DNA of 64,000 nt from Verrucomicrobium sp. BvORR106 (GCF_000739655.1 NZ_BATR01000092.1:1-64000), one strand, 5' to 3'. Shown: positions 55,036 through 64,000, counted from the stretch's first letter. The notes: generated from the letters alone by a model not told the origin. A program made the numbers and translations.

Positions 55036-55146
55036 AATCAGATTTCGTCACGCTGCCGCCATTGGTCGCACCCACGTGCGGCCATGCTTGAGTTTGGGTG
55101 GAGAGCAGTCCTCAGGAGGCTCCTGTCGCAGTGAATTAGGGCTGGA

Positions 55147-55680
55147 TCAAAGAAACCGGGCGAGCAGTTTGCTGCCCAGTACCTTGTCCAGACGTTGATG
55201 GAGCTGCTGCGCTGAGCGCAGCCGCCGCCGGATTTCCGCCTGATCGGCGGGGGCCACCTCTTCATTCGCCGGAGTCGTCGGCGCCTTCTGGGTGGAGCTT
55301 TGCAGGGTCTTCTCGATCTGGGTGCCTGCGGTTTGCAGTTTTTTCCGCACCCCGGGCATCAACCCTTCCTTCAAAATCACGGAGAAGTCTGTCTCCGCCT
55401 CATAGTAGTCCTTGCGGTCCCCGGCCACCCAGATCTGGCGGACGGCCTGCCAGGAAGCGAGCTGCCGGAGCACCGTGCTCGCACTGGCCTTGCTGACCCG
55501 GAGCGTCGCGGCAATGTCGTCCAGCGACATCGGACTCGTCGCGAGGTAGAGCATCGCATAGGCTCTGCCGATCATCCGGCCCAAGCCGAAGGCATGGGAG
55601 GTGTTGCCCCCGGCTTCAATGAAACGATGTCGTTCTGCCGCCCATGAAAGGCCCTGGTGGGACGAGGAGTTGGAGAACAT
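55147..55680 (-). CDS. GbsR/MarR-type transcriptional regulator
   Basis: A 177-residue regulator with a winged-helix domain: GRMIGRAYAMLYLATSPMSL, then DDIAATLRVSKASASTVLRQ as the helix-turn-helix and VAGDRKDYYEAE as wing. A C-terminal helical, coiled-coil-like region probably dimerises. It matches the GbsR subgroup. It may control the surrounding polysaccharide genes, but this is by position only. A 111-bp gap separates it from the GT2 gene downstream. Confidence 0.83.
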   Translation of the reverse strand: MFSNSSSHQGLSWAAERHRFIEAGGNTSHAFGLGRMIGRAYAMLYLATSPMSLDDIAATLRVSKASASTVLRQLASWQAVRQIWVAGDRKDYYEAETDFSVILKEGLMPGVRKKLQTAGTQIEKTLQSSTQKAPTTPANEEVAPADQAEIRRRLRSAQQLHQRLDKVLGSKLLARFL

Positions 55681-55753
55681 TGTTCAGAAAATTTTGAACG
55701 TTCCCAACGAATTGCAACTGACATTTGTCCCCACTGCTCCGTTATTTGCAGAA

Positions 55754-56482
55754 TCACTCGTGACGCAACCGCGTGAGAGCCCGGGTCTTTGTCACTCCAA
55801 CCGCCCATCGCAACAGGGGAAGCAGCCCCAGGTGGCGACAGATAAGGCGGCCGTGGTCGCGGTTGAATGCGGGGTCCCCCCGGGAGCTCAGGCCGCCTTG
55901 CTCGAAGTCTGCCACCACCGTCCCTATATATTGTTTGGCGATCCGGACGTCGCCGTAGCAGCGCATGTTGAACTCCCAGTCCGCACAGGCAGGGTACTGG
56001 AGACTGAACCGTCCCAACAGCTGGAAAATGTCCCGGCCGTAGAAGGCCGCCTGGTGACAGATGTTCCGGTGGCAGAGCCTCCAGCTGTCGAAGGGGCCGT
56101 CATACACCTGCGCACCCCGCATGACATTCCCATAGACGAGGCTGGATTCGTTGGCGGGCAGTTGGTCTCGCACTGCCGCGAGAGCGTGAGGGCGCAGGGT
56201 ATCGCCAGCACCGATGAAATAAATGTACCGGCCCCCAGCCAGGACCAACGCCTGGTTCATGGCGTCGTAGATGCCGCGATCTGGCTTCCCCACGTAGCGC
56301 AGACGTCCATCGCGGTGCAACGGACTGTCCTTCACCAGTTGTTCCGTGGTGGGAGAGGCCCCGCCGTCCATCACCAGCACCTCCAGATCCTCAAAGTCCT
56401 GGCTGGCGATCGAGTCGAGCGTCTTCCCCAGCTTGCCATCGGCGTGCAGGACTGGGAGGATGACAGAGAAAAGCAGCGGCAT
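55754..56482 (-). CDS. Small GT2 glycosyltransferase
   Basis: A 242-residue GT2 enzyme: FSVILPVLHADGKLGKTL, LEVLVMDGGASPTTEQ, the GKPDRGIYDAMNQAL block typical of colanic-acid-type WcaA/WcaE transferases, and YFIGAGDTLRP for metal. It diverges from the plus-strand array across 172 bp (56483-56654), where promoters for both directions should lie; no clear sigma-70 pair was identified. Confidence 0.86.
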   Translation of the reverse strand: MPLLFSVILPVLHADGKLGKTLDSIASQDFEDLEVLVMDGGASPTTEQLVKDSPLHRDGRLRYVGKPDRGIYDAMNQALVLAGGRYIYFIGAGDTLRPHALAAVRDQLPANESSLVYGNVMRGAQVYDGPFDSWRLCHRNICHQAAFYGRDIFQLLGRFSLQYPACADWEFNMRCYGDVRIAKQYIGTVVADFEQGGLSSRGDPAFNRDHGRLICRHLGLLPLLRWAVGVTKTRALTRLRHE

Positions 56483-56654
56483 TGCTCAGGACGTGCATCT
56501 TTCTCACTTTCAGTAGGTAAGTGCACGCAAAAACCTCAAAACCTGTAGCGCAAAAGCTCGTCATTTTGCGTGTCATTGTCGACAAGGATTCTCCATCTTG
56601 TTGCAGACTTCGGGACCCTCTGGCATATCGTCCGTTGGAAAATCTGGACATCCC

Positions 56655-57689
56655 ATGACTTCTGCCCCTCCAACCGCTCCCAACGCCACTCTTCCAGGGG
56701 TGTCGATTGTGATACCGGTTTACAATTATGAGAGGTTCGTGGGGCAAGCCATCCGCTCCGCTCTGGCGCAAACCTATGCTGGTGAGCTGGAAGTCCTCGT
56801 AGTGGATGATGGTTCCACCGATGGCACGCCAGGGATCGTTGCGTCCTTCGCTTCCAAGGTCACCTCCCACCGGAAGGTGAATGCCGGCTTGTCTGCGGCG
56901 CGGAACACCGGCATGGAGCTCGCCAGACACGAGTGGGTGTTGTTCCTGGATGCGGATGACGAACTGGAGTCCCAGGCGGTGGCTGAACTGGTCCGCGCCC
57001 TGGTCAACAGTGCCAACCAACCTGTGGTGGTGGGGTCCATGGGGCGCATGATCGACGCCAATGGTGACTGGCTCTCGCCTGCTTCCTCTCGTGCAACGGG
57101 AGAGGTAGGGGCCTTCACGGCTCATGACTTTGTGTTGCGAAACCGGTTTGCGCCGATCGTCCTGGCGGATCGGAAGGTGCTGCTCTCTCTGGGCGGGTTT
57201 GATCCGGCCCTCAAAGCTTCCGAGGATCGCGACATGTGGATCCGGGCTGCCACGGCGGGCCCCGTGCTGATGTTGCAGAGCGTGCTTCATCGGAAACGTG
57301 ACCATGGGACGAACATGTCCCGCCACGCTGTCCGCCAGACGGATTCCATCCTTCAGGTGCTGGCCAAGGCGGTGGCAAATCCCGCGGTGGCCCTTACTGG
57401 AGACCTGCGGCGCGAGGCGGAGGCCATCTGCCTGTATCAGTCCGCCCGCATGCATCTGGCGGCGGGGGATCGCGGGGCGGCCATGCGGCAGTGCTTGCGC
57501 TCGGTCGGCCGACGTTTCTGGGTGCGGCATGCGGCCTCTTGCAGCTATCCCCGGGGCTTCCGTTTTCGCTTTCTCGCCCTCGGCCTTCTCTCCTTTGTCC
57601 GGGGATCCGCGCGTCCTCCGGGCCAGTCCGCTGCAGCTCCGGGAGCTCCTTTGGAAAAACGTCCTGCCGACTACACCACCACTTCATGA
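56655..57689 (+). CDS. GT2 glycosyltransferase
   Basis: A 344-residue GT2 enzyme starting at ATG 56655 (MTSAPPTAPNA). VSIVIPVYNYERFVGQAI, VVDDGSTDGTPGIVAS, SAARNTGMELARHEWV and FLDADDELES give the metal and donor site, with LKASEDRDMWIRAA further on. The C-terminal third is helical and basic. First gene of the plus-strand array; its stop overlaps the next start by 4 bp. Confidence 0.88.
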   Translation: MTSAPPTAPNATLPGVSIVIPVYNYERFVGQAIRSALAQTYAGELEVLVVDDGSTDGTPGIVASFASKVTSHRKVNAGLSAARNTGMELARHEWVLFLDADDELESQAVAELVRALVNSANQPVVVGSMGRMIDANGDWLSPASSRATGEVGAFTAHDFVLRNRFAPIVLADRKVLLSLGGFDPALKASEDRDMWIRAATAGPVLMLQSVLHRKRDHGTNMSRHAVRQTDSILQVLAKAVANPAVALTGDLRREAEAICLYQSARMHLAAGDRGAAMRQCLRSVGRRFWVRHAASCSYPRGFRFRFLALGLLSFVRGSARPPGQSAAAPGAPLEKRPADYTTTS

Positions 57690-58507
57690 AAGATCTTGTA
57701 CAGAATCGCCGACGAATGACCCTGGGCCAGAAACTCAATCTGGCGGGACTGGCCGTGCGCGAGAATGGGCTCACCTGGACCCTGCTTCTTGGGGTCTATG
57801 GTGCCGCCAGTGCGGTGGCCAATAAAGCGTTTGGCGGCATGCAAGTCCTGCGGGAGAAGCGCGGCATCCCCGGGATGAACAGCCGGGCGATGAACCGGGC
57901 GATCTGGGAGAGTTGGAACTGGGATGGCGGCGGTGACGAGTGGACCCCCAATGAAGAATGGAAGGCCAGCCTCATGAAGCACATCCTCATCCCAGCGGTG
58001 CCAGCGGGTGCCGTGGTGGTGGAGATCGGGCCTGGCGCGGGGCGTTGGACCGGGGAGTTGCTCAACCACTGCAGTTCCTACCAGGGGCTCGATATCTCCG
58101 CCACTTGCGTGGAGGTTTGCCAGGAAAAGTTTGGCAAAAATCCCAAGTTTAAGATCGGACTCACGGACGGAAACTCACTTCCCGGGGTCTCGGACCAGTC
58201 AGTGGATCTGGTCTGGTCCTTTGACGTCTTCGTCCACATTAATGACACGGATGTGGAGGCCTACCTCCGGGAGATTGCCCGGGTGCTCAAGCCGGGTGGG
58301 CGGACCGTTCTGCATCATGGATCGGCCGGCGGAGCGCATGGCGGATGGCGCAGCAACCTGACCACCGCCAAGATGAATGAGCTGGCTGCCAAGCATGGGC
58401 TGGTGGTGAAGAGCCAGATCGACGGCTGGCAGGACGGGACCACCTTCCATGCTGCTGGCCTCTATGAGGACATCATCACAACCCTGGAGAAGCCGCAGAA
58501 TGGCTGA
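57686..58507 (+). CDS. SAM-dependent methyltransferase
   Basis: A 273-residue class I methyltransferase starting at ATG 57686 inside the preceding stop (ATGA). Motif I is VVEIGPGAGRWTGELL; VDLVWSFDVFVHIND and ARVLKPGGRTVLHHG are later motifs. The residues before the domain include a short hydrophobic stretch (TWTLLLGVYGAASAVA). It may methylate a sugar or a lipid-linked intermediate. It overlaps the next gene by 8 bp. Confidence 0.85.
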   Translation: MKDLVQNRRRMTLGQKLNLAGLAVRENGLTWTLLLGVYGAASAVANKAFGGMQVLREKRGIPGMNSRAMNRAIWESWNWDGGGDEWTPNEEWKASLMKHILIPAVPAGAVVVEIGPGAGRWTGELLNHCSSYQGLDISATCVEVCQEKFGKNPKFKIGLTDGNSLPGVSDQSVDLVWSFDVFVHINDTDVEAYLREIARVLKPGGRTVLHHGSAGGAHGGWRSNLTTAKMNELAAKHGLVVKSQIDGWQDGTTFHAAGLYEDIITTLEKPQNG

Positions 58508-59627
58508 GCGCTTGCGGATCCTCCAGGTGGTGGACAGCCTTGAGCCGGGGGGCATGGAAAATGTCCTCGCTCAGATGGTCTCCCGCATGGATCCGGGAAA
58601 GTTTGAGTTCGAGGTCTGCTGCCTCACCCGCGGCGGACCCTTTGAAGCGCGTCTGCCCGCAGGCATGCCTGTGCATGTGCTGAGCAAGGCACCAGGATTT
58701 TCCTGGGGCACGGTCACGGCCTTGCGACAGCTGGTGAGAGCGCGGGCTTATGATGTCGTGCATACCCGTCACCTGGGCGGGCTGATCTACACCACGCTCG
58801 CCTGCCCCCGCCGCGGCGCGCCGCATCTGGTGCATTCCGAGCACACCATCTGGGACGGGGCGGAACTCTCGCCCAAACGACGCTGGCAGCGTCGCTTCCT
58901 CTATCCTCGGGCCTCGGCGGTCTTTTCCGTCTCCCAGCAGCAGATGGATCAAATGATTGCCGTCGGGCCGGGGCATCCGCGGCTCTCTCGTATCTTGAAC
59001 GGGGTGGACTGCGTCCGTTTTGCGCCTGCGCCCGAAAAGGGAGAAGTTCGCCGCCGTCTCGAGCTCGCCCCTGCCGGGAGGTGGCTGGGGATCGTGGCGA
59101 GGTTTGGTGCCCAGAAGCGGCACCTGGATCTCCTTGAGGCCTTTGACGCGATGGCTGCGGAGCATCCTGAGGTCCACCTGCTGATGGTGGGGGATGGCGG
59201 GCCGGAAAAAGGGCGGGTGCTGCAGCGCATGGAGCAGAGTCCCTTCCGCGAGCGCATCGTCTGGGCGGGTTTTCAGCAGGACCCTGTGCCCTGGTACCAG
59301 GCTCTGGACGTACTGGTGGTCTCATCCGCCAATGAAGGGCTGCCCAATGCGGTGCTGGAGGCGATGGCCACGGGATTGCCGGTGGTGGCCAACGACGTCT
59401 GCGGGGTGCGTGAGATTGTCCGGACGCCGGACCACGGGTGGGTGGGTGACTACGGCACCATTCCTGCTCTGGCCCAAGGGCTGGTCACTGCGGCCATGGC
59501 CCCGACCCAGGAACTCAAGGCTCGGGGCCGGAACGCTCGGCAGCATGTAGAACAATTTTTCTCGCTCGATGCCATGGTAAATGCTTATGATGCGCTTTAC
59601 TCGTCTCTTTCCAGGGCAGGGAAATGA
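58500..59627 (+). CDS. GT4 glycosyltransferase
   Basis: A 375-residue GT-B retaining transferase from ATG 58500. VVDSLEPGGMENVLAQMVSR is the acceptor-side glycine motif. RILNGVDCVRFAP, LGIVARFGAQKRHLDLLEAF, LLMVGDGGPEKGRVL and SSANEGLPNAVLEAMATGLP (E-x7-E) define the donor domain. It resembles GT4 enzymes from PEP-CTERM/exosortase-linked exopolysaccharide loci. Confidence 0.9.
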   Translation: MAERLRILQVVDSLEPGGMENVLAQMVSRMDPGKFEFEVCCLTRGGPFEARLPAGMPVHVLSKAPGFSWGTVTALRQLVRARAYDVVHTRHLGGLIYTTLACPRRGAPHLVHSEHTIWDGAELSPKRRWQRRFLYPRASAVFSVSQQQMDQMIAVGPGHPRLSRILNGVDCVRFAPAPEKGEVRRRLELAPAGRWLGIVARFGAQKRHLDLLEAFDAMAAEHPEVHLLMVGDGGPEKGRVLQRMEQSPFRERIVWAGFQQDPVPWYQALDVLVVSSANEGLPNAVLEAMATGLPVVANDVCGVREIVRTPDHGWVGDYGTIPALAQGLVTAAMAPTQELKARGRNARQHVEQFFSLDAMVNAYDALYSSLSRAGK

Positions 59628-59737
59628 CATTTCACCTGAGATGCTTTATTTTCGCTCGACAGAATGCCTATTTACCGGACATCAGGTGACGCTCGCCTGA
59701 TTTTTTGCGGGTTCCAGCATTACCCCTTTCTTTCCTC

Positions 59738-61201
59738 ATGACCAATCGATCTCACAGCAAGGACATCTGGCTTGCAGTGAGGACACATTTCTTGCTGGAC
59801 GGTCTCATCTTGATGCTCGGCGTGGCCCTAGGGTCGGTGCTGCGGTTCAATGACCCGTTGCCTGAGCGTCTCACAGACTACCTGCCCGCTCTGTTGGCAG
59901 CGGGGTTTGCGCTCCCTTGCATGATCTACGGGGCGGGGCTGTACTCCAACCGCATTCACATCCGGCATCGGTACCGGCTGGTGGTGCTGGCGCTTTGCTA
60001 TGGGGGATCGCTCATCCTCATGCTCTCGCTGGGGTCGCTCATTCTGGATGCCCGTCTCGGGCGCGGCGTGCTGCTGATCTCGATGCCGCTCACCTACCTC
60101 ATGCTGGTGCTGCATCATGGGCTGCTCATTCGTCGCAGCTTGGGGGTGCGTGACCGGGTGGTGATGCTGGTTTCCAGTGACGCGGACATGCTGGTCTGGC
60201 AGCGTCTCAAGAAAGTGGGCGCTCCCTTTTACCAGCTCACCGGTCTGGTGGACACCCGGCAGGAGTTTACCGAGGGCGGTGCTTCGGTGGATCCGGGCCA
60301 CTCGGTTCTGGAAGATCTGCCTGAGCTGGTGACGAATCTGCGCATCGACAGCGTTCTGTGCACGAAGGCCCAGCTCCGGGATCCTCGTCTGGCCAATATC
60401 CTGCGCAACGTGTCCTTCTCTGGAGTGCGTCTGGTGACCCTGGCGGACATCATGGAGGATGCGTATCGCCTGGTGCCCCTCTCTCTGGTGGATCTGGAGT
60501 GGCTGCTCCACGCCAGCACCCTGCCTCACCGCTCGTACGTGCGGAAGTGGAAGCGCTTGTTCGACGTCATGATCTCGTTGATCGTGGGTCTGGTTTCCTT
60601 CCCCATCTTGCTGGTAGGCATGATCTGGGTGCGGTTGGCCTCGCCGAATGGGCCGGTGTTCTTCAGGCAGACTCGCAGTGGGCGTCTGGGCAAGACCTTC
60701 CAGGTGCTGAAGCTGCGCACCATGCGCATGGATGCGGAGGCCAATGGCCCGCAGTGGGCGAAGAAAAACGACAACCGCACTTTCCCTGGCGGCGGGCTGC
60801 TCCGGAAGTTTCGGGTGGATGAAATCCCGCAGTTGTTGAACATTCTTCGTGGCGAGATGAGCTTTGTGGGCCCGCGGCCTGAGCGACCTGAGTTTGAAGA
60901 TCAGCTTGCCCTGGAGATCCCTTATTTTCGCGAGAGGCTCCTGGTGGCTCCTGGGCTCACCGGCTGGGCGCAGGTCAACTACCCGTACGGAGCCACGGTG
61001 GATGACGCCCGCCGAAAGCTGGAGTACGACCTTTATTACATGAAGCACATGACGATCACGCTGGATCTCTTCATCCTGCTGGACACCGCCCGCATCGTGA
61101 TCGGTGGTGGCGTCAATCAACGCACGGAACTGGAATCAGTCGTGCGGGATCTTGCTGGCGTGGCCTCCCGGGTGGAGACGCCGGCCAACACCTTGGGCTG
61201 A
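59738..61201 (+). CDS. Polyprenyl-phosphate sugar-1-phosphate transferase
   Basis: A 487-residue initiating transferase starting at ATG 59738. Four or five N-terminal membrane helices (ALLAAGFALPCMIYGAGL; LVVLALCYGGSLILMLSL) and a central nucleotide-binding-like domain (about 145-270) precede the catalytic C-terminal domain. That has RKWKRLFDVMISLIVGLVSF, GPVFFRQTRSGRLGKTFQVL, KLRTMRMDAE, RKFRVDEIPQLLNILRGEMS, FVGPRPERPEF and LTGWAQVNYPYGAT. It moves a sugar phosphate onto undecaprenyl phosphate, starting repeat-unit assembly (WbaP/EpsB-like). Confidence 0.93.
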   Translation: MTNRSHSKDIWLAVRTHFLLDGLILMLGVALGSVLRFNDPLPERLTDYLPALLAAGFALPCMIYGAGLYSNRIHIRHRYRLVVLALCYGGSLILMLSLGSLILDARLGRGVLLISMPLTYLMLVLHHGLLIRRSLGVRDRVVMLVSSDADMLVWQRLKKVGAPFYQLTGLVDTRQEFTEGGASVDPGHSVLEDLPELVTNLRIDSVLCTKAQLRDPRLANILRNVSFSGVRLVTLADIMEDAYRLVPLSLVDLEWLLHASTLPHRSYVRKWKRLFDVMISLIVGLVSFPILLVGMIWVRLASPNGPVFFRQTRSGRLGKTFQVLKLRTMRMDAEANGPQWAKKNDNRTFPGGGLLRKFRVDEIPQLLNILRGEMSFVGPRPERPEFEDQLALEIPYFRERLLVAPGLTGWAQVNYPYGATVDDARRKLEYDLYYMKHMTITLDLFILLDTARIVIGGGVNQRTELESVVRDLAGVASRVETPANTLG

Positions 61202-61206
61202 AATGG

Positions 61207-62046
61207 ATGTCAATTGCTGCCGACTGTCTGCCTGTGGAACGTTCTCCTGAATCCCTACGTCATCATTTTGAGGTTGAACGCGAATTGGCCAACCGGCTGA
61301 GGGCGAGCACACGAGAGGAGCGGCCCGTTCTGGTGCCCCGTCTGTATGCAGAGCTCTACAAACGCGTGCCGGATCATCCGCGAACGGATCGGGCGAAAAG
61401 CCCCGAGGCGGCTGCGGCTGCCGTTCGCAGCCAGCTGCGTCTGTTGAGTTCCTTCCTGAGTCCTGCCTGCCAGTTTGTCGAATTTGGCGCGGGGAGCGGT
61501 GAGCTTTCTCGCTCGGTCCGTGGCAAAGCGGGGCGCGTGGTGGCGGTGGAAGTGTGTGAACAAGGCGAACGCCAGCCCGCCAGCGAAGCCGGGGTGGAAT
61601 GGGTCTATCACGATGGCTTGTCCATCCCCTTGCCTGACCGCGCCTTTGATCTCGCGTTCAGCTACCAAGTGCTGGAGCATGTCCACCCGGATGATGTGCC
61701 GGTGCATCTGGCCGAGGCGGCAAGAATCCTCAAGCCTGGTGGGACCTATGTCCTCAGCACGCCGCACGAGTTCTCCGGTCCGCACGATATTTCCCGGTAC
61801 TTCACCTCTGGGTTGGAAACATTTCACCTCAAGGAGTGGACGTACTCCGGTCTCAGTGCGGAATTGCGCAAGGCTGGCTTTGACTGGGTGGGGGCGTTTG
61901 TGCGGGGGCAGCACGAGGAGAAGCGGGGGCTCTGGCTCTGGTTGATCATCGAGACCACGCTCCGCTTCCTGCCTCCCAAGCTTCGGACGGTTGCAGCCCG
62001 CAAGATCCTCAATAATGTGGTAGTGAGCGCGACGCGTGGGGCGTAG
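61207..62046 (+). CDS. SAM-dependent methyltransferase
   Basis: A 279-residue class I methyltransferase: motif I FVEFGAGSGELSRSV, VVAVEVCEQGERQPA, FDLAFSYQVLEHVHPDDV and ARILKPGGTYVLSTPHEF (a Methyltransf_11-like layout). Five bases separate it from the preceding stop codon. Near the C-terminus a hydrophobic helix (GLWLWLIIETTLRFL) may sit on the membrane. Likely part of polysaccharide assembly. Confidence 0.84.
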   Translation: MSIAADCLPVERSPESLRHHFEVERELANRLRASTREERPVLVPRLYAELYKRVPDHPRTDRAKSPEAAAAAVRSQLRLLSSFLSPACQFVEFGAGSGELSRSVRGKAGRVVAVEVCEQGERQPASEAGVEWVYHDGLSIPLPDRAFDLAFSYQVLEHVHPDDVPVHLAEAARILKPGGTYVLSTPHEFSGPHDISRYFTSGLETFHLKEWTYSGLSAELRKAGFDWVGAFVRGQHEEKRGLWLWLIIETTLRFLPPKLRTVAARKILNNVVVSATRGA

Positions 62047-62069
62047 CGCATGAGCATGGAACCTCGTCC

Positions 62070-63563
62070 ATGGATTTCGTAACCGTCGTCCTCGTCCTGC
62101 TGGTTTACTACATCCGTCCTCAGGACTGGGTGCCAGCACTCATCGGCGTGGGCATCGTGACGCCAATCATGGCTGTGGCGATCTTTGCCATGGTGACCCG
62201 GGCGAAGGATGAGGGGCGCAAGCTCCAGTTGGTGCTCACCCCTCTGGACTGGTGGGTGCTGGCGCTCTACATCTATATCGGGGTGACGCACCCTTATCCC
62301 TACGGGGCGTTCAAGGACTCCCTGCCGTTGTTTGCCTTCTACTTCGTCACGGTGCAGGCGCTGCGCTCGGTCGAGCGTCTGCGCAAGTACCTGGTGTACT
62401 GGTTGATCGCTCTCACTGTACTGGCCATGTTTGGTCTGCTCAGCAAAGTGGGGATCGATCCTACCGGTGCCCAGGCCTACACGGCCTCGAACAAGGGTCG
62501 TCTGGCCCTGGGGACGTGGATGCACAACAACCCCAACTCGCTGGCGCACTCCGTGGTGGTCATCATCCCGCTCGCCTACTTCCTGTTTTTCTGGAAGCAA
62601 GGCATAACGAAAAGGGCGGTGGCGATCACCCTTTGGATCATCGCGTATGAGTGCGTGTACTTGACCGAGTCAAAAGGGGCGGTCGTGGCGGGCTTTGCCA
62701 CGCTTGTGCTGGCCTGGATGTTTGGGAAGTCCAAGATCGTGCAGGTGCTGGCCATCACGGCTGCCCTGGCCGGGGGCGGCGCTGCGATCAGCGTCATGCC
62801 GCGTATGAGTGACATGGGGAACCTTCGTGCGGATGAAGGGGTGCAGGGGCGCTTGCTGGCTTGGGAGCAGGCCCGAACCGCCAGTCGCAACAGCTTTACT
62901 GGTCAGGGGTGGAAGACGTTCCGCGCCACCATCCAATGGCAGAAGATGTGGCTCAACAAGGCCACTCACAGTGGCTACGTGCAGGTGGGGGCGGAACTGG
63001 GTCCCATGGGACTTGCTCTCTACATTGGCCTCTTCTGTCTGGGGCTTCGTGCGCTCCTTTTGTGCAAGACCAAGAACGAGATGGAGGAGGCGTGTCGACG
63101 ATGTCTCTTCGCCTTGCTGATCGGGTTCGCCATCTCGAACTGGATGATTGACCGTGCGTACCATACGGAGTTGTTCCTGTTCTTTGCCGGGATATCGGCG
63201 TTTCACCGGATCATGCTCTTTGACCGGGCGACGGAAAGCATGGCCGACCTCAAGGCGGCGGGCAAACCTGTGCCTGAGCTCATTGCTCCTCCTGTGGTGG
63301 CATGGCCTCCGCAGCCGATGCCCATGCTGGCCATGGCTGGCAACGCGCCCGGTGGGGCAGATTACTCAGGTTCCTTGTCCGTGATGGGCGCTGAACAACC
63401 TGCTGCACCCAGCCCTGCTACGGGGATCTGGCTGATCTCGGAGGAGGTGTTGAAGACCTTGCCCAGGTGGATGCTCAAGCCGACCTTGTTGGACGTGTCC
63501 TTGGCGGCCGGTGGCGCCTGGTTGACCTTCTATCTTTGGGACTACATTCTTAAGAATCTTTAG
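62070..63563 (+). CDS. O-antigen ligase/polymerase-like membrane protein
   Basis: A 497-residue protein with about ten membrane helices (from MDFVTVVLVLLVYYIRPQDW). The periplasmic loop has TWMHNNPNSLAHSVVV and, in the conserved region, KATHSGYVQVGAELGPMGLAL, as in O-antigen ligases and Wzy polymerases. The last 120 residues add a Pro/Met-rich linker and a final hydrophobic segment (LLDVSLAAGGAWLTFYLWDY) beyond the usual end. It may polymerise repeat units or attach glycan to an acceptor; I cannot choose. Confidence 0.85.
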   Translation: MDFVTVVLVLLVYYIRPQDWVPALIGVGIVTPIMAVAIFAMVTRAKDEGRKLQLVLTPLDWWVLALYIYIGVTHPYPYGAFKDSLPLFAFYFVTVQALRSVERLRKYLVYWLIALTVLAMFGLLSKVGIDPTGAQAYTASNKGRLALGTWMHNNPNSLAHSVVVIIPLAYFLFFWKQGITKRAVAITLWIIAYECVYLTESKGAVVAGFATLVLAWMFGKSKIVQVLAITAALAGGGAAISVMPRMSDMGNLRADEGVQGRLLAWEQARTASRNSFTGQGWKTFRATIQWQKMWLNKATHSGYVQVGAELGPMGLALYIGLFCLGLRALLLCKTKNEMEEACRRCLFALLIGFAISNWMIDRAYHTELFLFFAGISAFHRIMLFDRATESMADLKAAGKPVPELIAPPVVAWPPQPMPMLAMAGNAPGGADYSGSLSVMGAEQPAAPSPATGIWLISEEVLKTLPRWMLKPTLLDVSLAAGGAWLTFYLWDYILKNL

Positions 63564-63619
63564 AGCCTGCTTGGACAAAAGTTCTTGGCGTCTGCAGAAG
63601 ACAAGGGAGGCGTTACCTG

Positions 63620-64000
63620 TCAGCGCTGAATCTGGGCTGCGATCGGTTGAGACTGCTGCCGCGTGAGCGGTTCGCAGAGCATCTTGAACTTCTGGGAAGC
63701 GGCTTGCCATGAGAAGTTCTCTTCCACCAAGCGGCGACCTTCTTGGCCCAGTTTGCGGGCGTGTTCAGGTTGCCGAAGCAGCGACAAGGTGGCTTCTGTG
63801 AAAGCGGGCATGGTATCGACAATCAATGCCTGTTCCCCATGGGTCACGGGTAATCCCTCGACCCCAACGGAGGTGGAGACCACCGCAAGACCTGCTGCCA
63901 GGGCTTCAAAGACCTTGATGCGTGTGCCTCCTCCCACCTGGAGGGGCAGGATCATGACCGAAGCCTGGGCGAGGTGGGGGCGCACATCGGGAACCGTGCC
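63620..64000 (-). CDS. GT4 glycosyltransferase, C-terminal part only
   Basis: The reading frame is open to the window edge, so the N-terminal part lies beyond 64000. The visible 127 residues are the end of the GT4 donor domain: DVRPHLAQASVMILPLQVGG, GTRIKVFEALAAGLAVVST with the E-rich motif, and a terminal helix ENFSWQAASQKF. Convergent with the ligase-like gene, with only 56 bp between and no obvious terminator. Confidence 0.9.
   Translation of the reverse strand, partial: GTVPDVRPHLAQASVMILPLQVGGGTRIKVFEALAAGLAVVSTSVGVEGLPVTHGEQALIVDTMPAFTEATLSLLRQPEHARKLGQEGRRLVEENFSWQAASQKFKMLCEPLTRQQSQPIAAQIQR

Overview
The window is high-GC bacterial DNA that reads most like a member of the Verrucomicrobiota (Verrucomicrobium or a relative). 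This is an inference from gene content: a PVC-type beta-propeller dehydrogenase fused to ThuA, GDSL and cupredoxin domains, secreted Cys-type sulfatase, ThuA and DUF5722 proteins, few recognisable Shine-Dalgarno sequences, and many small palindromic repeats including the CACAGAG type. No rRNA is present to confirm it.

Region by region. (1) 1-6615: three consecutive same-strand paralogues, an edge-truncated kinase, a full-length Ser/Thr kinase and a pseudokinase. The two complete ones share a helical N-terminal domain, and all three carry an unusual helical insertion of about 95 residues between the APE motif and helix F. (2) 6616-9798: repeats, then menF-menD for menaquinone synthesis. (3) 9894-13469, minus strand: two CNNM/CBS membrane proteins with overlapping ends and a DUF1015 protein. 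(4) 13635-15923: a divergent pair, a secreted ThuA protein and a secreted leucine-rich-repeat-like protein, around a perfect 14-bp hairpin. (5) 15924-19365: repeat-rich DNA, an AlkB-like dioxygenase and ilvA. Upstream of ilvA lies a transcription attenuator with an isoleucine-rich 14-residue leader peptide. (6) 19366-28395: secreted sulfatase, VOC protein, two small proteins, a DUF5722 glycosidase-like protein, a membrane-anchored EEP phosphodiesterase, an esterase with EF-hands, and an AlkC-type DNA glycosylase. (7) 28567-28641: tRNA-Arg(CCU). (8) 28865-33382: a 1505-residue secreted multidomain protein. (9) 33538-64000: a large cell-surface polysaccharide locus.

The polysaccharide locus has a minus-strand array (34853-56482) and a plus-strand array (56655-63563) that diverge near 56.5 kb. 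Together they encode a polyisoprenyl-phosphate sugar-1-phosphate transferase, glycosyltransferases of GT2, GT4, GT8-like and GT9 type, three FkbM methyltransferases, two further methyltransferases, two integral-membrane acyltransferases, a Wzm/Wzt-type ABC exporter with a C-terminal cargo domain, an O-antigen ligase/polymerase-like protein, a VanZ-like protein and a GbsR/MarR-type regulator. Repeated gene types (GT9, FkbM and GT2 paralogues interleaved) suggest growth by segmental duplication.

Five of the six convergent gene junctions hold a structured inverted repeat or hairpin; at two of them the repeat arms supply the stop codons of the flanking genes. The strongest candidates for something undescribed are the kinase/pseudokinase cassette with its inserted helical module, the ilvA attenuator, and the 1505-residue fusion protein.
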